Source: an uncultured Paracoccaceae bacterium (lineage in GTDB: Bacteria > Pseudomonadota > Alphaproteobacteria > Rhodobacterales > Rhodobacteraceae). Taken from it: DNA of 64,000 bases. Shown one piece after another: positions 44,616 through 53,849 of the stretch. Under the pieces are notes generated by a model. The model was given only the letters and a program-made list of their open reading frames with translations. It made no database searches and had not been told where the DNA came from. The position numbers and the translations under genes are program-made. The stretch spans positions 868,001 to 932,000 of the forward strand of contig CANLNM010000001.1 of the NCBI GenBank assembly GCA_947492475.1, given 5' to 3'. The stretch's first letter is position 1; every line of letters starts with the position of its first letter.

Positions 44616-45584
44616 ATGACAAAACGTCTTTTTAAGGCGCTCGTAACGAGTGCGGTATTGGGTATGGGCGCAACCGGCGCTGCCAGTGCAGCTGAATGTA
44701 TTGCCCCAGCCAACCCCGGCGGCGGTTGGGATTTCACATGCCGTCAGATCGGCAAAATCATGTTCGATATCGGCACTGTGGATCAGCCAATTCAGGTCAC
44801 CAATATGGCTGGCGCTGGTGGCGGACTTGCCTTTGGGCACGTTGTTGCGGAACGTGGCGATGACGCGGATCTGATCATCGCGGCGTCCTCTGCGACCACC
44901 ACACGTCTGGCGCAAAACGCCTATGCGGGCATGACAGCTGACCAAGTGCGCTTTGTCGGGGCCATTGGTGCCGATCCCGGTGTGATTGTTGTGGGTGCTG
45001 ACAGCCCCTATCAAACCCTGACCGATTTGGTTGACGCCATTCAGGCAGCCCCCGGCGACATCGCCTTTGCGGGTGGATCTGCGGTGGGTGGGTTTGATCA
45101 TCTGAAACCTTTGATGATCCTGCAACGTGCGGGCATCACTGACGTCACCGCGATCAAATATATCGGTGTTGATGGCGGCGCGGATGCGATCACCCAAACC
45201 GTTGGTGGTTTCACCGCTGCCATGTCGGGTGACATGTCCGAAGTGGTCGGTTTCCTGAATTCCGGCGACGTGCGCGCATTGGCCGTCCTGACCGAAGAAC
45301 GCGTTCCCGGCTTTGAGGACATCCCCACCGCCAAAGAGCAAGGCCTGGATGTTGTGGCAGTGAACTGGCGTGGCCTGTACGTGCCCAAAGACATCAGCGA
45401 CGAAGATTTCAACATGTGGGCCGACCGCCTGCAGGCGGTTGCTGACAGCGCAGAATGGCAAGAGGCCATGGCGGCAAATGGTCTGGCTCCGTTCACATTG
45501 GTTGGTGGTGATTTCCAAAGCTACGTCGATGGCGTTGTTGAAGAAATCCGTGACCTGTCCAAAGAAATCGGAGTGATCCAGTAA
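44616..45584 (+). CDS. tctC: TTT-type periplasmic receptor (TctC/BugT)
   Basis: This 322-residue protein has a signal peptide (LVTSAVLGMGATGAASA, cleavage before AECIAP) and the Bug-type receptor fold: ANPGGGWDFTCRQIGKIM, VTNMAGAGGGLAFGHVVAERG, GADPGVIVVGADSPYQTLTDL and IAFAGGSAVGGFDHLK. Members bind carboxylic acids for the tripartite tricarboxylate transporter. An A at the end of its TAA stop is the first base of the tctB ATG, so translation of the two is coupled. Confidence 0.93.
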   Translation: MTKRLFKALVTSAVLGMGATGAASAAECIAPANPGGGWDFTCRQIGKIMFDIGTVDQPIQVTNMAGAGGGLAFGHVVAERGDDADLIIAASSATTTRLAQNAYAGMTADQVRFVGAIGADPGVIVVGADSPYQTLTDLVDAIQAAPGDIAFAGGSAVGGFDHLKPLMILQRAGITDVTAIKYIGVDGGADAITQTVGGFTAAMSGDMSEVVGFLNSGDVRALAVLTEERVPGFEDIPTAKEQGLDVVAVNWRGLYVPKDISDEDFNMWADRLQAVADSAEWQEAMAANGLAPFTLVGGDFQSYVDGVVEEIRDLSKEIGVIQ

Positions 45585-46024
45585 TGGGAACCGACCGGAC
45601 ATTTGGACTGGTCGTAACACTGACAGCGCTGGCATATATTGCCAGCGCGACCCAAATTCAGACGAGCTTTTTGACGGACCCGGTTGGGCCGCGAATGTTT
45701 CCGATGCTGATAGGGTGTGTTGCGGTCATTTGTGGTGTTGTGGTGATGGTTCGCCCTGATCCGAACCCGGATTGGCCTGCGATGCGCACCTTTGGGTCGC
45801 TGTTGGTGGCGGTGGTTGTGCTGATTGCCTATGCCTATTCGCTCAAACCGCTGGGTTTTCTTTTTCCCACAGCCATCACCGCCGCTATCCTTTCATATCA
45901 GATCAACCCCCATGCCGGGCGTTCTATCGCCGCTGGGATTGGCCTATCTGCCGGGTTGTTTCTGATCTTCAAATTCGCGCTTGGACTTGGGCTTGTTGCC
46001 TTTCCCAAGGGCCTGATCGGCTGA
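45584..46024 (+). CDS. tctB: TTT-type small membrane subunit (TctB)
   Basis: This 146-residue protein has four predicted transmembrane helices, as TctB does: the N-terminal LVVTLTALAYIASA, then FPMLIGCVAVICGVVVMV, SLLVAVVVLIAYAY and a C-terminal helix near FLIFKFALGLGLVAFPKG. It is of low sequence conservation and identified mainly by position between tctC and tctA. Confidence 0.88.
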   Translation: MGTDRTFGLVVTLTALAYIASATQIQTSFLTDPVGPRMFPMLIGCVAVICGVVVMVRPDPNPDWPAMRTFGSLLVAVVVLIAYAYSLKPLGFLFPTAITAAILSYQINPHAGRSIAAGIGLSAGLFLIFKFALGLGLVAFPKGLIG

Positions 46025-46034
46025 GGTCAATCAC

Positions 46035-47540
46035 ATGGAATTACTTTCAAATCTGGTGATGGGTTTCGGCATCGCCCTGTCCCCGTTCACCCTGCTGCTG
46101 GCCGTGTTTGGCTGTTTCATCGGCACCATTATCGGCGCATTGCCCGGGCTTGGTCCGTCAAATGGTGTGGCGATCCTGATCCCGCTGACCTTTTCGATGG
46201 GGCTGGATGCAACCAGCGCGCTGGTCCTGATGACGGCTGTTTATTACGGCGCGATGTATGGCGGGCGGATCAGTTCGATCCTGCTGAACATCCCCGGTGA
46301 TGAACCCGCGCTGATGACCACGTTAGACGGCTATCCGATGGCCAAAGCCGGCCGTGCAGGCGACGCCTTGGTGATTTCGGGCGTCGCATCGTTCACCGGT
46401 GCGTTTTTGGCCACCGTGGGCCTGATGCTGCTGGCACCATTGCTGGCAGGCGTGGCGTTTCTGTTTGGCCCTGCGGAATATTTCGCCCTGTATTTACTGG
46501 CCTTTGCCACATTGGGCGGCATGGCGTCCAATAACCAAGCCAAAGCCGCCATTGCATCCTGTATCGGGTTGGGCATTGCGATGATTGGCGTGGACAACAA
46601 TTCAGGCCTGCCCCGGCTGACCGGTGGCAATCTACATCTGTTTGACGGCATTGATTTCCTTGTGGCAATCGTCGGACTGTTTGCGATTTCCGAAGTGTTC
46701 TTTTTCATCGAAAGCCACGGTAAAAACACGTCTATCGGCGTGAAATTGGGCAAAGTTCGCGTTCCATGGAAGGATTTGTGGCACACACGCTGGACCCAAC
46801 TGCGCGCGTCTCTTGTCGGATTCGTCGCGGGTATTTTGCCCGGTGCGGGCGCGTCCTTGGGCAGCTTTATGGCCTATATGTCGGAAAAATCCATCGCCGG
46901 TGAAAAAGGGGGCTTTGGCACCGGGGTCGCCAAAGGCGTCGCCGCGCCAGAGGCCGGAAACAACGCCGCTGCGGGGGGCGCTTTGGTTCCGATGCTGACG
47001 CTTGGGGTTCCCGGATCGGGCACGACGGCTGTGTTATTGGCGCTGTTGATGACGCTGAACATCACCCCCGGTCCCACCCTATTCACGGACCAACCCGAAG
47101 TGGTCTGGGGCCTGATCGCCAGCCTGTTGATCGCCAACGTGGTGCTGTTGTTGATAAACGTCCCGATGGTGCGCGTATTTGTGCATATCCTGTCCGTGCC
47201 ACCCTGGATCCTGTTGCCGGGCGTGACCATGATCAGCTTTGTCGGGATTTTCTCGCTGTCCGGGTCTTACTTTGATCTGTTGCTGATGGTCGCCTTTGGC
47301 GCATTGGGATATGTGTTGCGCAAAATTGACGTGCCAACAGTGCCGATCATTCTGGGCATCCTGCTGGGCGGCAACATGGAAGACGCCCTGCGCCGTGCCA
47401 TGGTCCTGTCCGACGGCGATTGGACTTATCTGTTCAGCTCTGGCATTTCGATTGGTCTGTGGGCGGTTGCCGTGATCGGCTTTGTCGCGCCCATGTTCCT
47501 GCGCAACGTTTTAAAAAAACCACAAAGGGTCACTGATTGA
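46035..47540 (+). CDS. tctA: TTT-type large permease (TctA)
   Basis: This 501-residue polytopic permease (about 12 helices) has the TctA signatures: GTIIGALPGLGPSNGVAILI near residue 35, YYGAMYGGRISSILLNIPGD, PEAGNNAAAGGALVPMLTLG and VPGSGTTAVLLALLM. It is the channel-forming subunit of the carboxylate transporter. Its TGA stop overlaps the next start codon (TGATG). Confidence 0.95.
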   Translation: MELLSNLVMGFGIALSPFTLLLAVFGCFIGTIIGALPGLGPSNGVAILIPLTFSMGLDATSALVLMTAVYYGAMYGGRISSILLNIPGDEPALMTTLDGYPMAKAGRAGDALVISGVASFTGAFLATVGLMLLAPLLAGVAFLFGPAEYFALYLLAFATLGGMASNNQAKAAIASCIGLGIAMIGVDNNSGLPRLTGGNLHLFDGIDFLVAIVGLFAISEVFFFIESHGKNTSIGVKLGKVRVPWKDLWHTRWTQLRASLVGFVAGILPGAGASLGSFMAYMSEKSIAGEKGGFGTGVAKGVAAPEAGNNAAAGGALVPMLTLGVPGSGTTAVLLALLMTLNITPGPTLFTDQPEVVWGLIASLLIANVVLLLINVPMVRVFVHILSVPPWILLPGVTMISFVGIFSLSGSYFDLLLMVAFGALGYVLRKIDVPTVPIILGILLGGNMEDALRRAMVLSDGDWTYLFSSGISIGLWAVAVIGFVAPMFLRNVLKKPQRVTD

Positions 47541-48889
47541 TGGTCAAAGTCCTTATTCCGTCCGGGGCCCTTGGGCTTGGATATGACCGCGCGGCCTTGG
47601 CGCGCGGGATTACCCAGAAACCGGATATTATCGCAATTGATGGGGGATCCACGGATAGTGGGCCCCATTATCTGGGCACCGGCACGTCCAAATATTCGCG
47701 CAATTCAACCAAAGCAGAATGGCGTGAATTGATGCAGGCCCGCGCCGAGGCGGGCGTGCCATTAGTCATCGGCACTGCAGGAACCTGCGGCGCGGATTCC
47801 GCCGTGGATTGGCTGGTGGACATTACCCGTGAAATCGCCGCTGAAACCGGGGCAAACCTGAAACTGGCCGTGCTGAAATCCGGCCAAAGCGCCGCCGATA
47901 TGGCCACGGCCTTTGACGCGGGCCGCATCACCCCCCTGCCCGCGGCACCGGATGTGGATGCGGACACATTTGCCACCTGTACCAATATCGTTGCCCTTGC
48001 TGGCGCGGAACAAATTCAAGCCGCGCTGGACACGGGCGCGGACATCGTCATCGCCGGACGCACCACGGACACGGCCATCATTTCTGCCCTGCCATTGGCG
48101 CGGGAATGCCATGCAGGCGGCGCGTGGCACGGCGCCAAGATCGGAGAATGCGGCGCGCTGGCCACAACCAGCCCCAATTCCGGCACGATCCTGATCGAAT
48201 TTGACGCCGACGGTTTCACCATGACCCCCATGGGGACCGAGGCCCGCGCCACACCCCACACCGTGTCAGCGCATATGCTGTATGAAAATTCGGACCCTTG
48301 GATCCTGTTTGAACCGGGCGGGCATTTGGACGTCACCGGGGCCACATATACGGCGCTGGATGACCGAGTTGTGCGTGTCATTGGCAGTGAATGGATCCCG
48401 TCAGACCGCTATACGGTCAAACTGGAAGGCGCGCGTTTGGCCGGATACCAAACCGTGTCCATCACATTGGTGCGCGACCCACGATATGTGGCGCATATTC
48501 GGGAATGGTGCGATGACATTCAGACCAAATGCACAGCCAAAGCCAAGGAACGCGTCGAAGGAGACTTTACCATCGAACTGCGACTGATTGGCGTGGATGC
48601 CACGCTGGGCGCGCTGGATACAAACGGCAAAACCGGCACCGAGGTGGGCGTGATGGGCATCGTCACCGCCCAAACCGAAGCCCTGAGCCGCGAAGTCGCC
48701 AAAATGCTGAATCCCTACCTGTTGCATCACCCCCTAACGGAACAAGAGGAAATGCCGACCTTTGCCTTCCCGTTTTCACCCCCGGAAATGCCACGGGGTG
48801 CGGTGCATGAATTTTGCCTGAACCACGTGCTGACTTTGGACAATCCGATGGATGCATTTCACCTAAGCGTAGAGGACATTGGCGCATGA
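47540..48889 (+). CDS. AtuA-like acyclic terpene utilization family protein (DUF1446)
   Basis: This 449-residue protein follows the AtuA/DUF1446 pattern: IPSGALGLGYDRAALARGI, IAIDGGSTDSGPHYLGTG, PLVIGTAGTCGADSAVDW, and DIVIAGRTTDTAIISALPL. AtuA is linked to citronellol/geraniol breakdown in Pseudomonas, but many homologues sit with TTT transporters, as here. Its enzymatic activity is unproven. The gene starts inside the tctA stop and overlaps the DUF4387 gene by four bases, so all five genes are one operon. Confidence 0.88.
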   Translation: MVKVLIPSGALGLGYDRAALARGITQKPDIIAIDGGSTDSGPHYLGTGTSKYSRNSTKAEWRELMQARAEAGVPLVIGTAGTCGADSAVDWLVDITREIAAETGANLKLAVLKSGQSAADMATAFDAGRITPLPAAPDVDADTFATCTNIVALAGAEQIQAALDTGADIVIAGRTTDTAIISALPLARECHAGGAWHGAKIGECGALATTSPNSGTILIEFDADGFTMTPMGTEARATPHTVSAHMLYENSDPWILFEPGGHLDVTGATYTALDDRVVRVIGSEWIPSDRYTVKLEGARLAGYQTVSITLVRDPRYVAHIREWCDDIQTKCTAKAKERVEGDFTIELRLIGVDATLGALDTNGKTGTEVGVMGIVTAQTEALSREVAKMLNPYLLHHPLTEQEEMPTFAFPFSPPEMPRGAVHEFCLNHVLTLDNPMDAFHLSVEDIGA

Positions 48890-49185
48890 CGGCCCTATCA
48901 GACATCGTCACCAAAGTCCGGTCCAAAAATGCTGGGCCATTTTGGCTGACAATCGACATTTTTTGCGGGTCTTCGGATGCCTATGACACAGTGGCAAATG
49001 GTCTGGACACGGCCGTGGTCGCGCAAATGTTCGGCATCCCGGTGAGTACGTTAAAACGGTTTGATATCAAGGACCTGAACATCGTAAAATTCAGCCTGCC
49101 CCGTCCTGAAATACAGGGGGTTCGGCTGGATCGTGACATGCATGGCGCGTCGTTTGCGCAGATTTTGACCACGTTAGAAATCTAA
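48886..49185 (+). CDS. DUF4387 protein, partner of the AtuA-like protein
   Basis: This 99-residue protein has the DUF4387 pattern: VRSKNAGPFWLTIDIFC, YDTVANGLDTAVVAQMFGIP and the final FSLPRPEIQGVRLDRDMHGA. This small protein is regularly found next to or fused with AtuA-like proteins and probably forms a complex with them. Its ATG overlaps the stop of the preceding gene by four bases. Confidence 0.88.
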   Translation: MTALSDIVTKVRSKNAGPFWLTIDIFCGSSDAYDTVANGLDTAVVAQMFGIPVSTLKRFDIKDLNIVKFSLPRPEIQGVRLDRDMHGASFAQILTTLEI

Positions 49186-49200
49186 TCGCGCGCTGGTTTC

Positions 49201-49233
49201 ATAGGGCGGTTTCTATTCCTGAGGCCGCCCTAT
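49201..49233. terminator. Terminator of the tct-atuA operon
   Basis: A nine-base stem (ATAGGGCGG / CCGCCCTAT) with a 15-base loop begins 16 bases after the DUF4387 stop. It reaches into the end of the convergent mutarotase gene, so it likely works for both directions. Confidence 0.65.
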
Positions 49234-49562
49234 TTCATGTAAAAAACCTGCTCCATCGACGCCCACCATTCCCCATCAGCACGACTGTCCAAGGCCGCCT
49301 GCATCGGGCCACAAATGTCCCACCATTTCTGAGTTTTCGCATCCGCAGCGATTGCCGCCATATCCGCTTCAAAATCGTGGCCGACATATTCCCAATAGCC
49401 GAACATCACATTTTCTGGTTCGCGCAGGAAAATCGAATAATTGGTGATATTTGACGCTTTCAATCGCGCCAATATTTCGGGCCAGACATCCGCGTGCAAA
49501 CGTTTATATTCAGCGATCGCCTCTGGCTTTAGGCCGATCATCATCCCCATTCGTTGTGCCAA
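49230..49562 (-). CDS. L-rhamnose mutarotase-like protein
   Basis: This 110-residue ferredoxin-like fold protein has family features MGLKPEAIAEYKRLHADVWP-type start (MMIGLKPEAIAEYKRLHADV), NYSIFLREPENVMFGYWEYV, and a closing WWDICGPMQAAL with PMQ. It interconverts sugar anomers. The substrate may be L-rhamnose or L-fucose; the amidohydrolase 21 bases upstream on the same strand resembles L-fuconolactonase, which favours a deoxysugar pathway. Confidence 0.85.
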   Translation of the reverse strand: MAQRMGMMIGLKPEAIAEYKRLHADVWPEILARLKASNITNYSIFLREPENVMFGYWEYVGHDFEADMAAIAADAKTQKWWDICGPMQAALDSRADGEWWASMEQVFYMK

Positions 49563-49583
49563 ATCTGGCTCCTTTTTATTCGG

Positions 49584-50414
49584 TCAAAGATTATAAAACT
49601 CAACCGCGTTTTGCCCCATGATCTGGGCTTGTTCTGTATCGGGCAAATCCGTGATCAAATCCGTCACAAACGCGATCCAGTCCGCATATGCACTGGCCAG
49701 ATTCACTACCGGCCAGTCCGATCCAAACATCACCCGATCTGGGCCAAATGTGTCCAACACAACCTGCGCAAACGGCCGGATATGATCAGATTGCCAATCG
49801 GGGCCAATTTCAGTGACCATTCCCGATAGCTTGCACAGCACATTGGGATGTTTTGCCAAGGCTTTGATCCCAGCAAGCCATTGACCAGAAGGCATAATTC
49901 CCGGTCCCATCTGCGGCTTTGCCACATGATCAACAACGATGGGCAATGCAGGATACCGCGCAGCCAATTGATCCATGACCGGCAAATGACGTGGCTGAAT
50001 CAACGCATCAAAACACAGACCTGTTTCTTGCATTTGGTGTAATACCGGCGCGGCAGATGGTTGCAAAATCCAATCCGTATCAGAGATGTTTTGCAACATC
50101 GGCCGCACCCCTTTGAGCCACGGGTTCCGCTGCAAGGTCTGCAGCGTTTCCACAGCATCGGACGCTATAAAATCTACCCATCCGACCACACCAGCGACAG
50201 GATCCGTTTGCGCCGCGATGTCGAGCAAGAAACGCGTTTCTGCGACCGTGTCGGTGGCCTGTACCAGAACCGTTTTGTGAACATTGGCCGCGTTCAGCAA
50301 TGGGATCAAATCATCGGGGCCAAAATCCCTAAAAATAGGGGCAACGTCCTGATTTGGCCAAGGATAATCCCCGCGCGATAACGTCCAAAAATGCTGATGG
50401 GAATCGACAATCAT
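49584..50414 (-). CDS. Amidohydrolase-2 family lactonase (L-fuconolactonase-like)
   Basis: This 276-residue TIM-barrel hydrolase begins with the metal-binding VDSHQHFW. It has VVDHVAKPQMG, CKLSGMVTEIG and VMFGSDWPVVNLA, with the catalytic Asp. This matches the COG3618 group that contains L-fuconolactonase and L-rhamnono-lactonase. With the downstream mutarotase it suggests breakdown of a 6-deoxyhexose, but the kinase/dehydrogenase genes of such a route are not in the window. Confidence 0.88.
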   Translation of the reverse strand: MIVDSHQHFWTLSRGDYPWPNQDVAPIFRDFGPDDLIPLLNAANVHKTVLVQATDTVAETRFLLDIAAQTDPVAGVVGWVDFIASDAVETLQTLQRNPWLKGVRPMLQNISDTDWILQPSAAPVLHQMQETGLCFDALIQPRHLPVMDQLAARYPALPIVVDHVAKPQMGPGIMPSGQWLAGIKALAKHPNVLCKLSGMVTEIGPDWQSDHIRPFAQVVLDTFGPDRVMFGSDWPVVNLASAYADWIAFVTDLITDLPDTEQAQIMGQNAVEFYNL

Positions 50415-50533
50415 GATCAGTTCAGACCCGTTTTAGGCATGTGTAATCTGAACTTTATTATTAAAAACACCCTCAACTCAAGCCCTTTAATTGCGACAGC
50501 CAAAAAGCAGAGCAAATTAACCCTCTTTTCACG

Positions 50534-51700
50534 TCAGGTTAACTGCGTTCCAGCCTGCCAAACCGACTGTAATTTACCCGCCTTCAGATGCACAAAATCC
50601 GCCTGTCGCCCAGGCTGTAAATGTCCGATTTGGTCCGCTTTTCCGATCACGCGCGCGGGGATCGAACTGGCCATCGCGATCGCCTGCGACAGGGAGATAT
50701 CCGATAGGGACGCCACATTGCCAATGGCCGTCACCAAATCCAGATCAGCACCCGCCAGCGTCCCATCGGCAAGGGTTAACCTTGGTTTTCCGTGGGTTTT
50801 GTCACGGTTGATCCGGCGAGAGTTAAGATAAAAATGATCGATATCCGACCCCGCCGTCGCCATCGCGTCGCTGACCAAAAATATCTGTCCGGGTCCGACC
50901 TTTGCCTTTAACGCGATCTCAATACTTGTGGGGTGCACATGAACAAAATCGGCGATCAAACCCGCTGACAAAGCCCCAGTAGCGATCGCCGCGCCAACCA
51001 AACCGGGTTCGCGATTTTGAATTTGGCTCATGGCGTTAAACAAATGCGTCACACAGCGCACGCCATTTTCAACGCTCTGCATGGCCACATCGTATGATGT
51101 ATCGCTATGGCCGATCGACAAAAACACGCCCGCATCCGCGAGGGTTTTCATCTGTAAAAACGTAACATTTTCAGGGGCTAAGGTGACTTTTAGAAATGGA
51201 AGGCGCGCGGCGGCATCCAGCAACATGTCCAATTCGTCGGGGGTCATGGGGCGGATCAACTCACCGTCATGCGCCCCTTTTCGCGCGCGGGATAAATGCG
51301 GCCCTTCCAGATGTAAGCCCATGATACCCGGCACATTTTGTGATATGGCCTGTTCCACAGCATCAATCGCCGCCTGCGTTTTTTCGGCGCGATCCGTGAT
51401 TAAAGTCGGCAAAAAAGATGTCACGCCAAGGGCCGCATGCGCACAAGCCACGATCCGCAGCGTTTCAACATTCGGCGCGTCGTTAAACATATGCCCGCCG
51501 CCGCCATTAACCTGCAAGTCAACCAATCCGGGGGCCAATATGCCGCCATTTAGCATCACCTGCTTAGCATCCAGCGGGATATTTTCCGGCGCGACAATCC
51601 CCATGACACAATGCTTTTTGATCACCAAAACATGATCTTTGATCATATCTGTGCCATCAAATATGTCCGCGCCAGAAAATGCCGTCAAATCAGAGTTCAT
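50534..51700 (-). CDS. nagA: N-acetylglucosamine-6-phosphate deacetylase
   Basis: This 388-residue enzyme removes the acetyl group of GlcNAc-6-P. Signatures are LAPGLVDLQVNGGGGHMFND, GLHLEGPHLSRARKG, LSIGHSDTSYDVAM, CVTHLFNAMSQIQNREPG and the catalytic Asp in LVSDAMATAG. It begins 11 bases inside the end of the upstream BadF-type kinase gene, so kinase and deacetylase act together on GlcNAc from cell-wall or chitin turnover. Confidence 0.94.
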   Translation of the reverse strand: MNSDLTAFSGADIFDGTDMIKDHVLVIKKHCVMGIVAPENIPLDAKQVMLNGGILAPGLVDLQVNGGGGHMFNDAPNVETLRIVACAHAALGVTSFLPTLITDRAEKTQAAIDAVEQAISQNVPGIMGLHLEGPHLSRARKGAHDGELIRPMTPDELDMLLDAAARLPFLKVTLAPENVTFLQMKTLADAGVFLSIGHSDTSYDVAMQSVENGVRCVTHLFNAMSQIQNREPGLVGAAIATGALSAGLIADFVHVHPTSIEIALKAKVGPGQIFLVSDAMATAGSDIDHFYLNSRRINRDKTHGKPRLTLADGTLAGADLDLVTAIGNVASLSDISLSQAIAMASSIPARVIGKADQIGHLQPGRQADFVHLKAGKLQSVWQAGTQLT

Positions 51701-52592
51701 TGGATGTACCGTCTTTCGCTTGGGCAAGCGCATGCTGTGTTGCCAAATAGATTGCCCCGTCTAAGGCCGATCCTTTGGGGTCGATGCATTGGGCCGAAAT
51801 TTCGGATGGCAGAAACGGGGTGTAATGCGGCCCAACCCCGCCCATCAAAACCAATGGTTCATCCTGCGTGCGCCCTAAGGCAGTACAGGCGGATGTTATG
51901 GACTTTGCCCCCATTTGCACCAATGCCAGCCCCGTTTTATCCCCCCCCTGTGCCGCCGCAAAAATTCGGGGGGAAAATGCGCCAAATTGACTGGCAGTTG
52001 CGACTTTAGCAAAGGATATCATTCGCTTCGGCGCATTCGAAAATTCATCCCAAACCCGATCGCTCAGCGGACTGCGTGGGTAAAATCCATCCAAAACCAG
52101 CAAACAATATTGCAATAATTTAACCCCAAGCCATGCGCCGGATGCGTCATCCCCCAATTGCAGGCCATAGCCTCCAATCAGTTTGGATTTCTGCCCGCAT
52201 TGACGCGCAAAAAACGATCCGGTTCCGATCCCGGCCACACATCCATCTGAATGCCCCAATGCCCCAGCCAATGTCGTGATCCGGTCATCCGTAACCGTTG
52301 CATTTGTAAACGCCAGAGACTGGGAAACACGCTGACCAATCTCAACATCCAGCACCCCCGCCAGCCCCAAATGGACCGGGTAATGGGCAATTTGATCAAA
52401 GCTGAGGCCCACCAGATGCGCCACGGATTGCAGTCCGTTGCGGATGGTTCGCAATGCGCCGTCAAAATCGGAATAAACATTCGCCGATCCCACATTCAGT
52501 TGGTGGCGCTGGCCCTTATGGATCAACACAATCCGACAACGCGTTCCGCCGCCATCAACCGCAATTAAATTCTGAGACGTCACATGTTCCAT
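51690..52592 (-). CDS. BadF/BadG-type N-acetylglucosamine kinase
   Basis: This 300-residue ASKHA-fold ATPase has the N-terminal phosphate loop LIAVDGGGTRCRIVLI, the second loop VAGIGTGSFFARQCG and LGDDASGAWLGVKLLQY. Proteins of this BadF/BadG family next to nagA are N-acetylglucosamine (or glucosamine) kinases. The ATG at 52592 is preferred. It overlaps nagA by 11 bases and is divergent from the KAS III gene. Confidence 0.87.
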   Translation of the reverse strand: MEHVTSQNLIAVDGGGTRCRIVLIHKGQRHQLNVGSANVYSDFDGALRTIRNGLQSVAHLVGLSFDQIAHYPVHLGLAGVLDVEIGQRVSQSLAFTNATVTDDRITTLAGALGHSDGCVAGIGTGSFFARQCGQKSKLIGGYGLQLGDDASGAWLGVKLLQYCLLVLDGFYPRSPLSDRVWDEFSNAPKRMISFAKVATASQFGAFSPRIFAAAQGGDKTGLALVQMGAKSITSACTALGRTQDEPLVLMGGVGPHYTPFLPSEISAQCIDPKGSALDGAIYLATQHALAQAKDGTSNEL

Positions 52593-52730
52593 TCTCTTTC
52601 TATAGGTCACCTTTGACGGGGATGACATGGGGTTTGACTGCGCCGCGATCCCCCTACGTCAAGCGGGGGCCGCTATTGCAAAACAGATGCAGGCGCGGCA
52701 CGGTCATCAGACCGTGACAGGGGAACCGTG

Positions 52731-53849
52731 ATGTACCAAGCAGCCATAACCGGAACCGGGGTGTTTACCCCAACCGAAATGATCACAAATGACGAATTGG
52801 TGGTTGCCTTTAACGCGTTTGCGGACAGACAAAACGCCGCAAACAAAGACGAAATTGCAGCCGGAACCGCGTCGGAAATCGCGCATTCCTCAGCTGACTT
52901 TATCTATGCCGCCTCGGGGATCAAGAACCGATATGTCATGGACAAATCGGGCATTCTGGATCCCGATCGGATGTTTCCAAAACTGCCTTCTCGCTCAGAT
53001 GACGCGCCGTCGATCATGGCAGAAATGGCGGTGGATGCCGCAAATCAGGCGTTGAAACAGGCCGGCAAAACGCCTTTGGATGTGGATGCGGTGATTTGTG
53101 CCGCGTCCAATCACGAACGGGCCTATCCGGCAATTGCTGTGGAAATACAGTCACTTCTGGGAACTTCCGGGTTCGCATTTGACATGAATGTGGCCTGTTC
53201 CAGCGCGACTTTTGGCATTCAGACGGCCACAGACATGATCAAATCAGGCTCCATTCGGGCGGCATTGGTTGTCTGCCCCGAAATTTGTTCGGCGCATCTG
53301 GAATGGCGGGATCGCGATTGCCATTTCATTTTTGGCGACGTGGCGACGGCTGTGTTGATTGAACGTGACGAAGCGCTGGCTGGCGATCATTTCAAAATAA
53401 AATCCACCCGGCTGGCCACTCAGTTCAGCAACAACATTCGCAACAATAACGGTTTTTTGCGGCGCACCCATGATCAGATGGACGACCGCCGCGATATGCA
53501 GTTTATGCAGAACGGGCGAAAAGTGTTCAAAGAAGTTCTGCCCATGGTCAGCCGCCATATCAGCGACCATATGTGCGCCGAACAGGTGCAACCGGACGAT
53601 CTAAAACGGCTTTGGCTACATCAGGCCAACAAAACCATGAACGATTACATCGGTAAAAAAGTGTTGGGCCGCGCCCCTGCCCCCAATGAGCAACCCAACA
53701 TTTTGCAAGATTACGCCAACACGTCATCCGCCGGATCAATCATCGCATTTGCCAAACATTCAGCAGATTTAGCACCCGGTGACACGGGGTTAATCTGTTC
53801 CTTTGGTGCGGGATATTCCGTGGGGTCCGTGATTGTTCAGCGCGCCTAG
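52731..53849 (+). CDS. Beta-ketoacyl-ACP synthase III-like protein
   Basis: This 372-residue thiolase-fold enzyme has the FabH catalytic triad: Cys in NVACSSATFGIQ, His in LWLHQANKTMNDYIG, and Asn in YANTSSAGSIIAFA. It is longer than FabH (about 320 residues), with insertions after GVFTPTEMITNDELV (residues about 30-70) and in the middle around FLRRTHDQMDD. It therefore resembles the FabH-like enzymes of secondary or modified fatty acid synthesis. AGGGGA lies six bases before the ATG; a GTG at 52728 is an alternative. Confidence 0.88.
   Translation: MYQAAITGTGVFTPTEMITNDELVVAFNAFADRQNAANKDEIAAGTASEIAHSSADFIYAASGIKNRYVMDKSGILDPDRMFPKLPSRSDDAPSIMAEMAVDAANQALKQAGKTPLDVDAVICAASNHERAYPAIAVEIQSLLGTSGFAFDMNVACSSATFGIQTATDMIKSGSIRAALVVCPEICSAHLEWRDRDCHFIFGDVATAVLIERDEALAGDHFKIKSTRLATQFSNNIRNNNGFLRRTHDQMDDRRDMQFMQNGRKVFKEVLPMVSRHISDHMCAEQVQPDDLKRLWLHQANKTMNDYIGKKVLGRAPAPNEQPNILQDYANTSSAGSIIAFAKHSADLAPGDTGLICSFGAGYSVGSVIVQRA

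Noticed and set aside
44481-45635. Long open frame (384 codons) on the minus strand over tctC
   Set aside because: It lies exactly opposite a well-supported receptor gene with signal peptide and good ribosome site, and its translation shows no family or fold character. It is the shadow of codon use in tctC.
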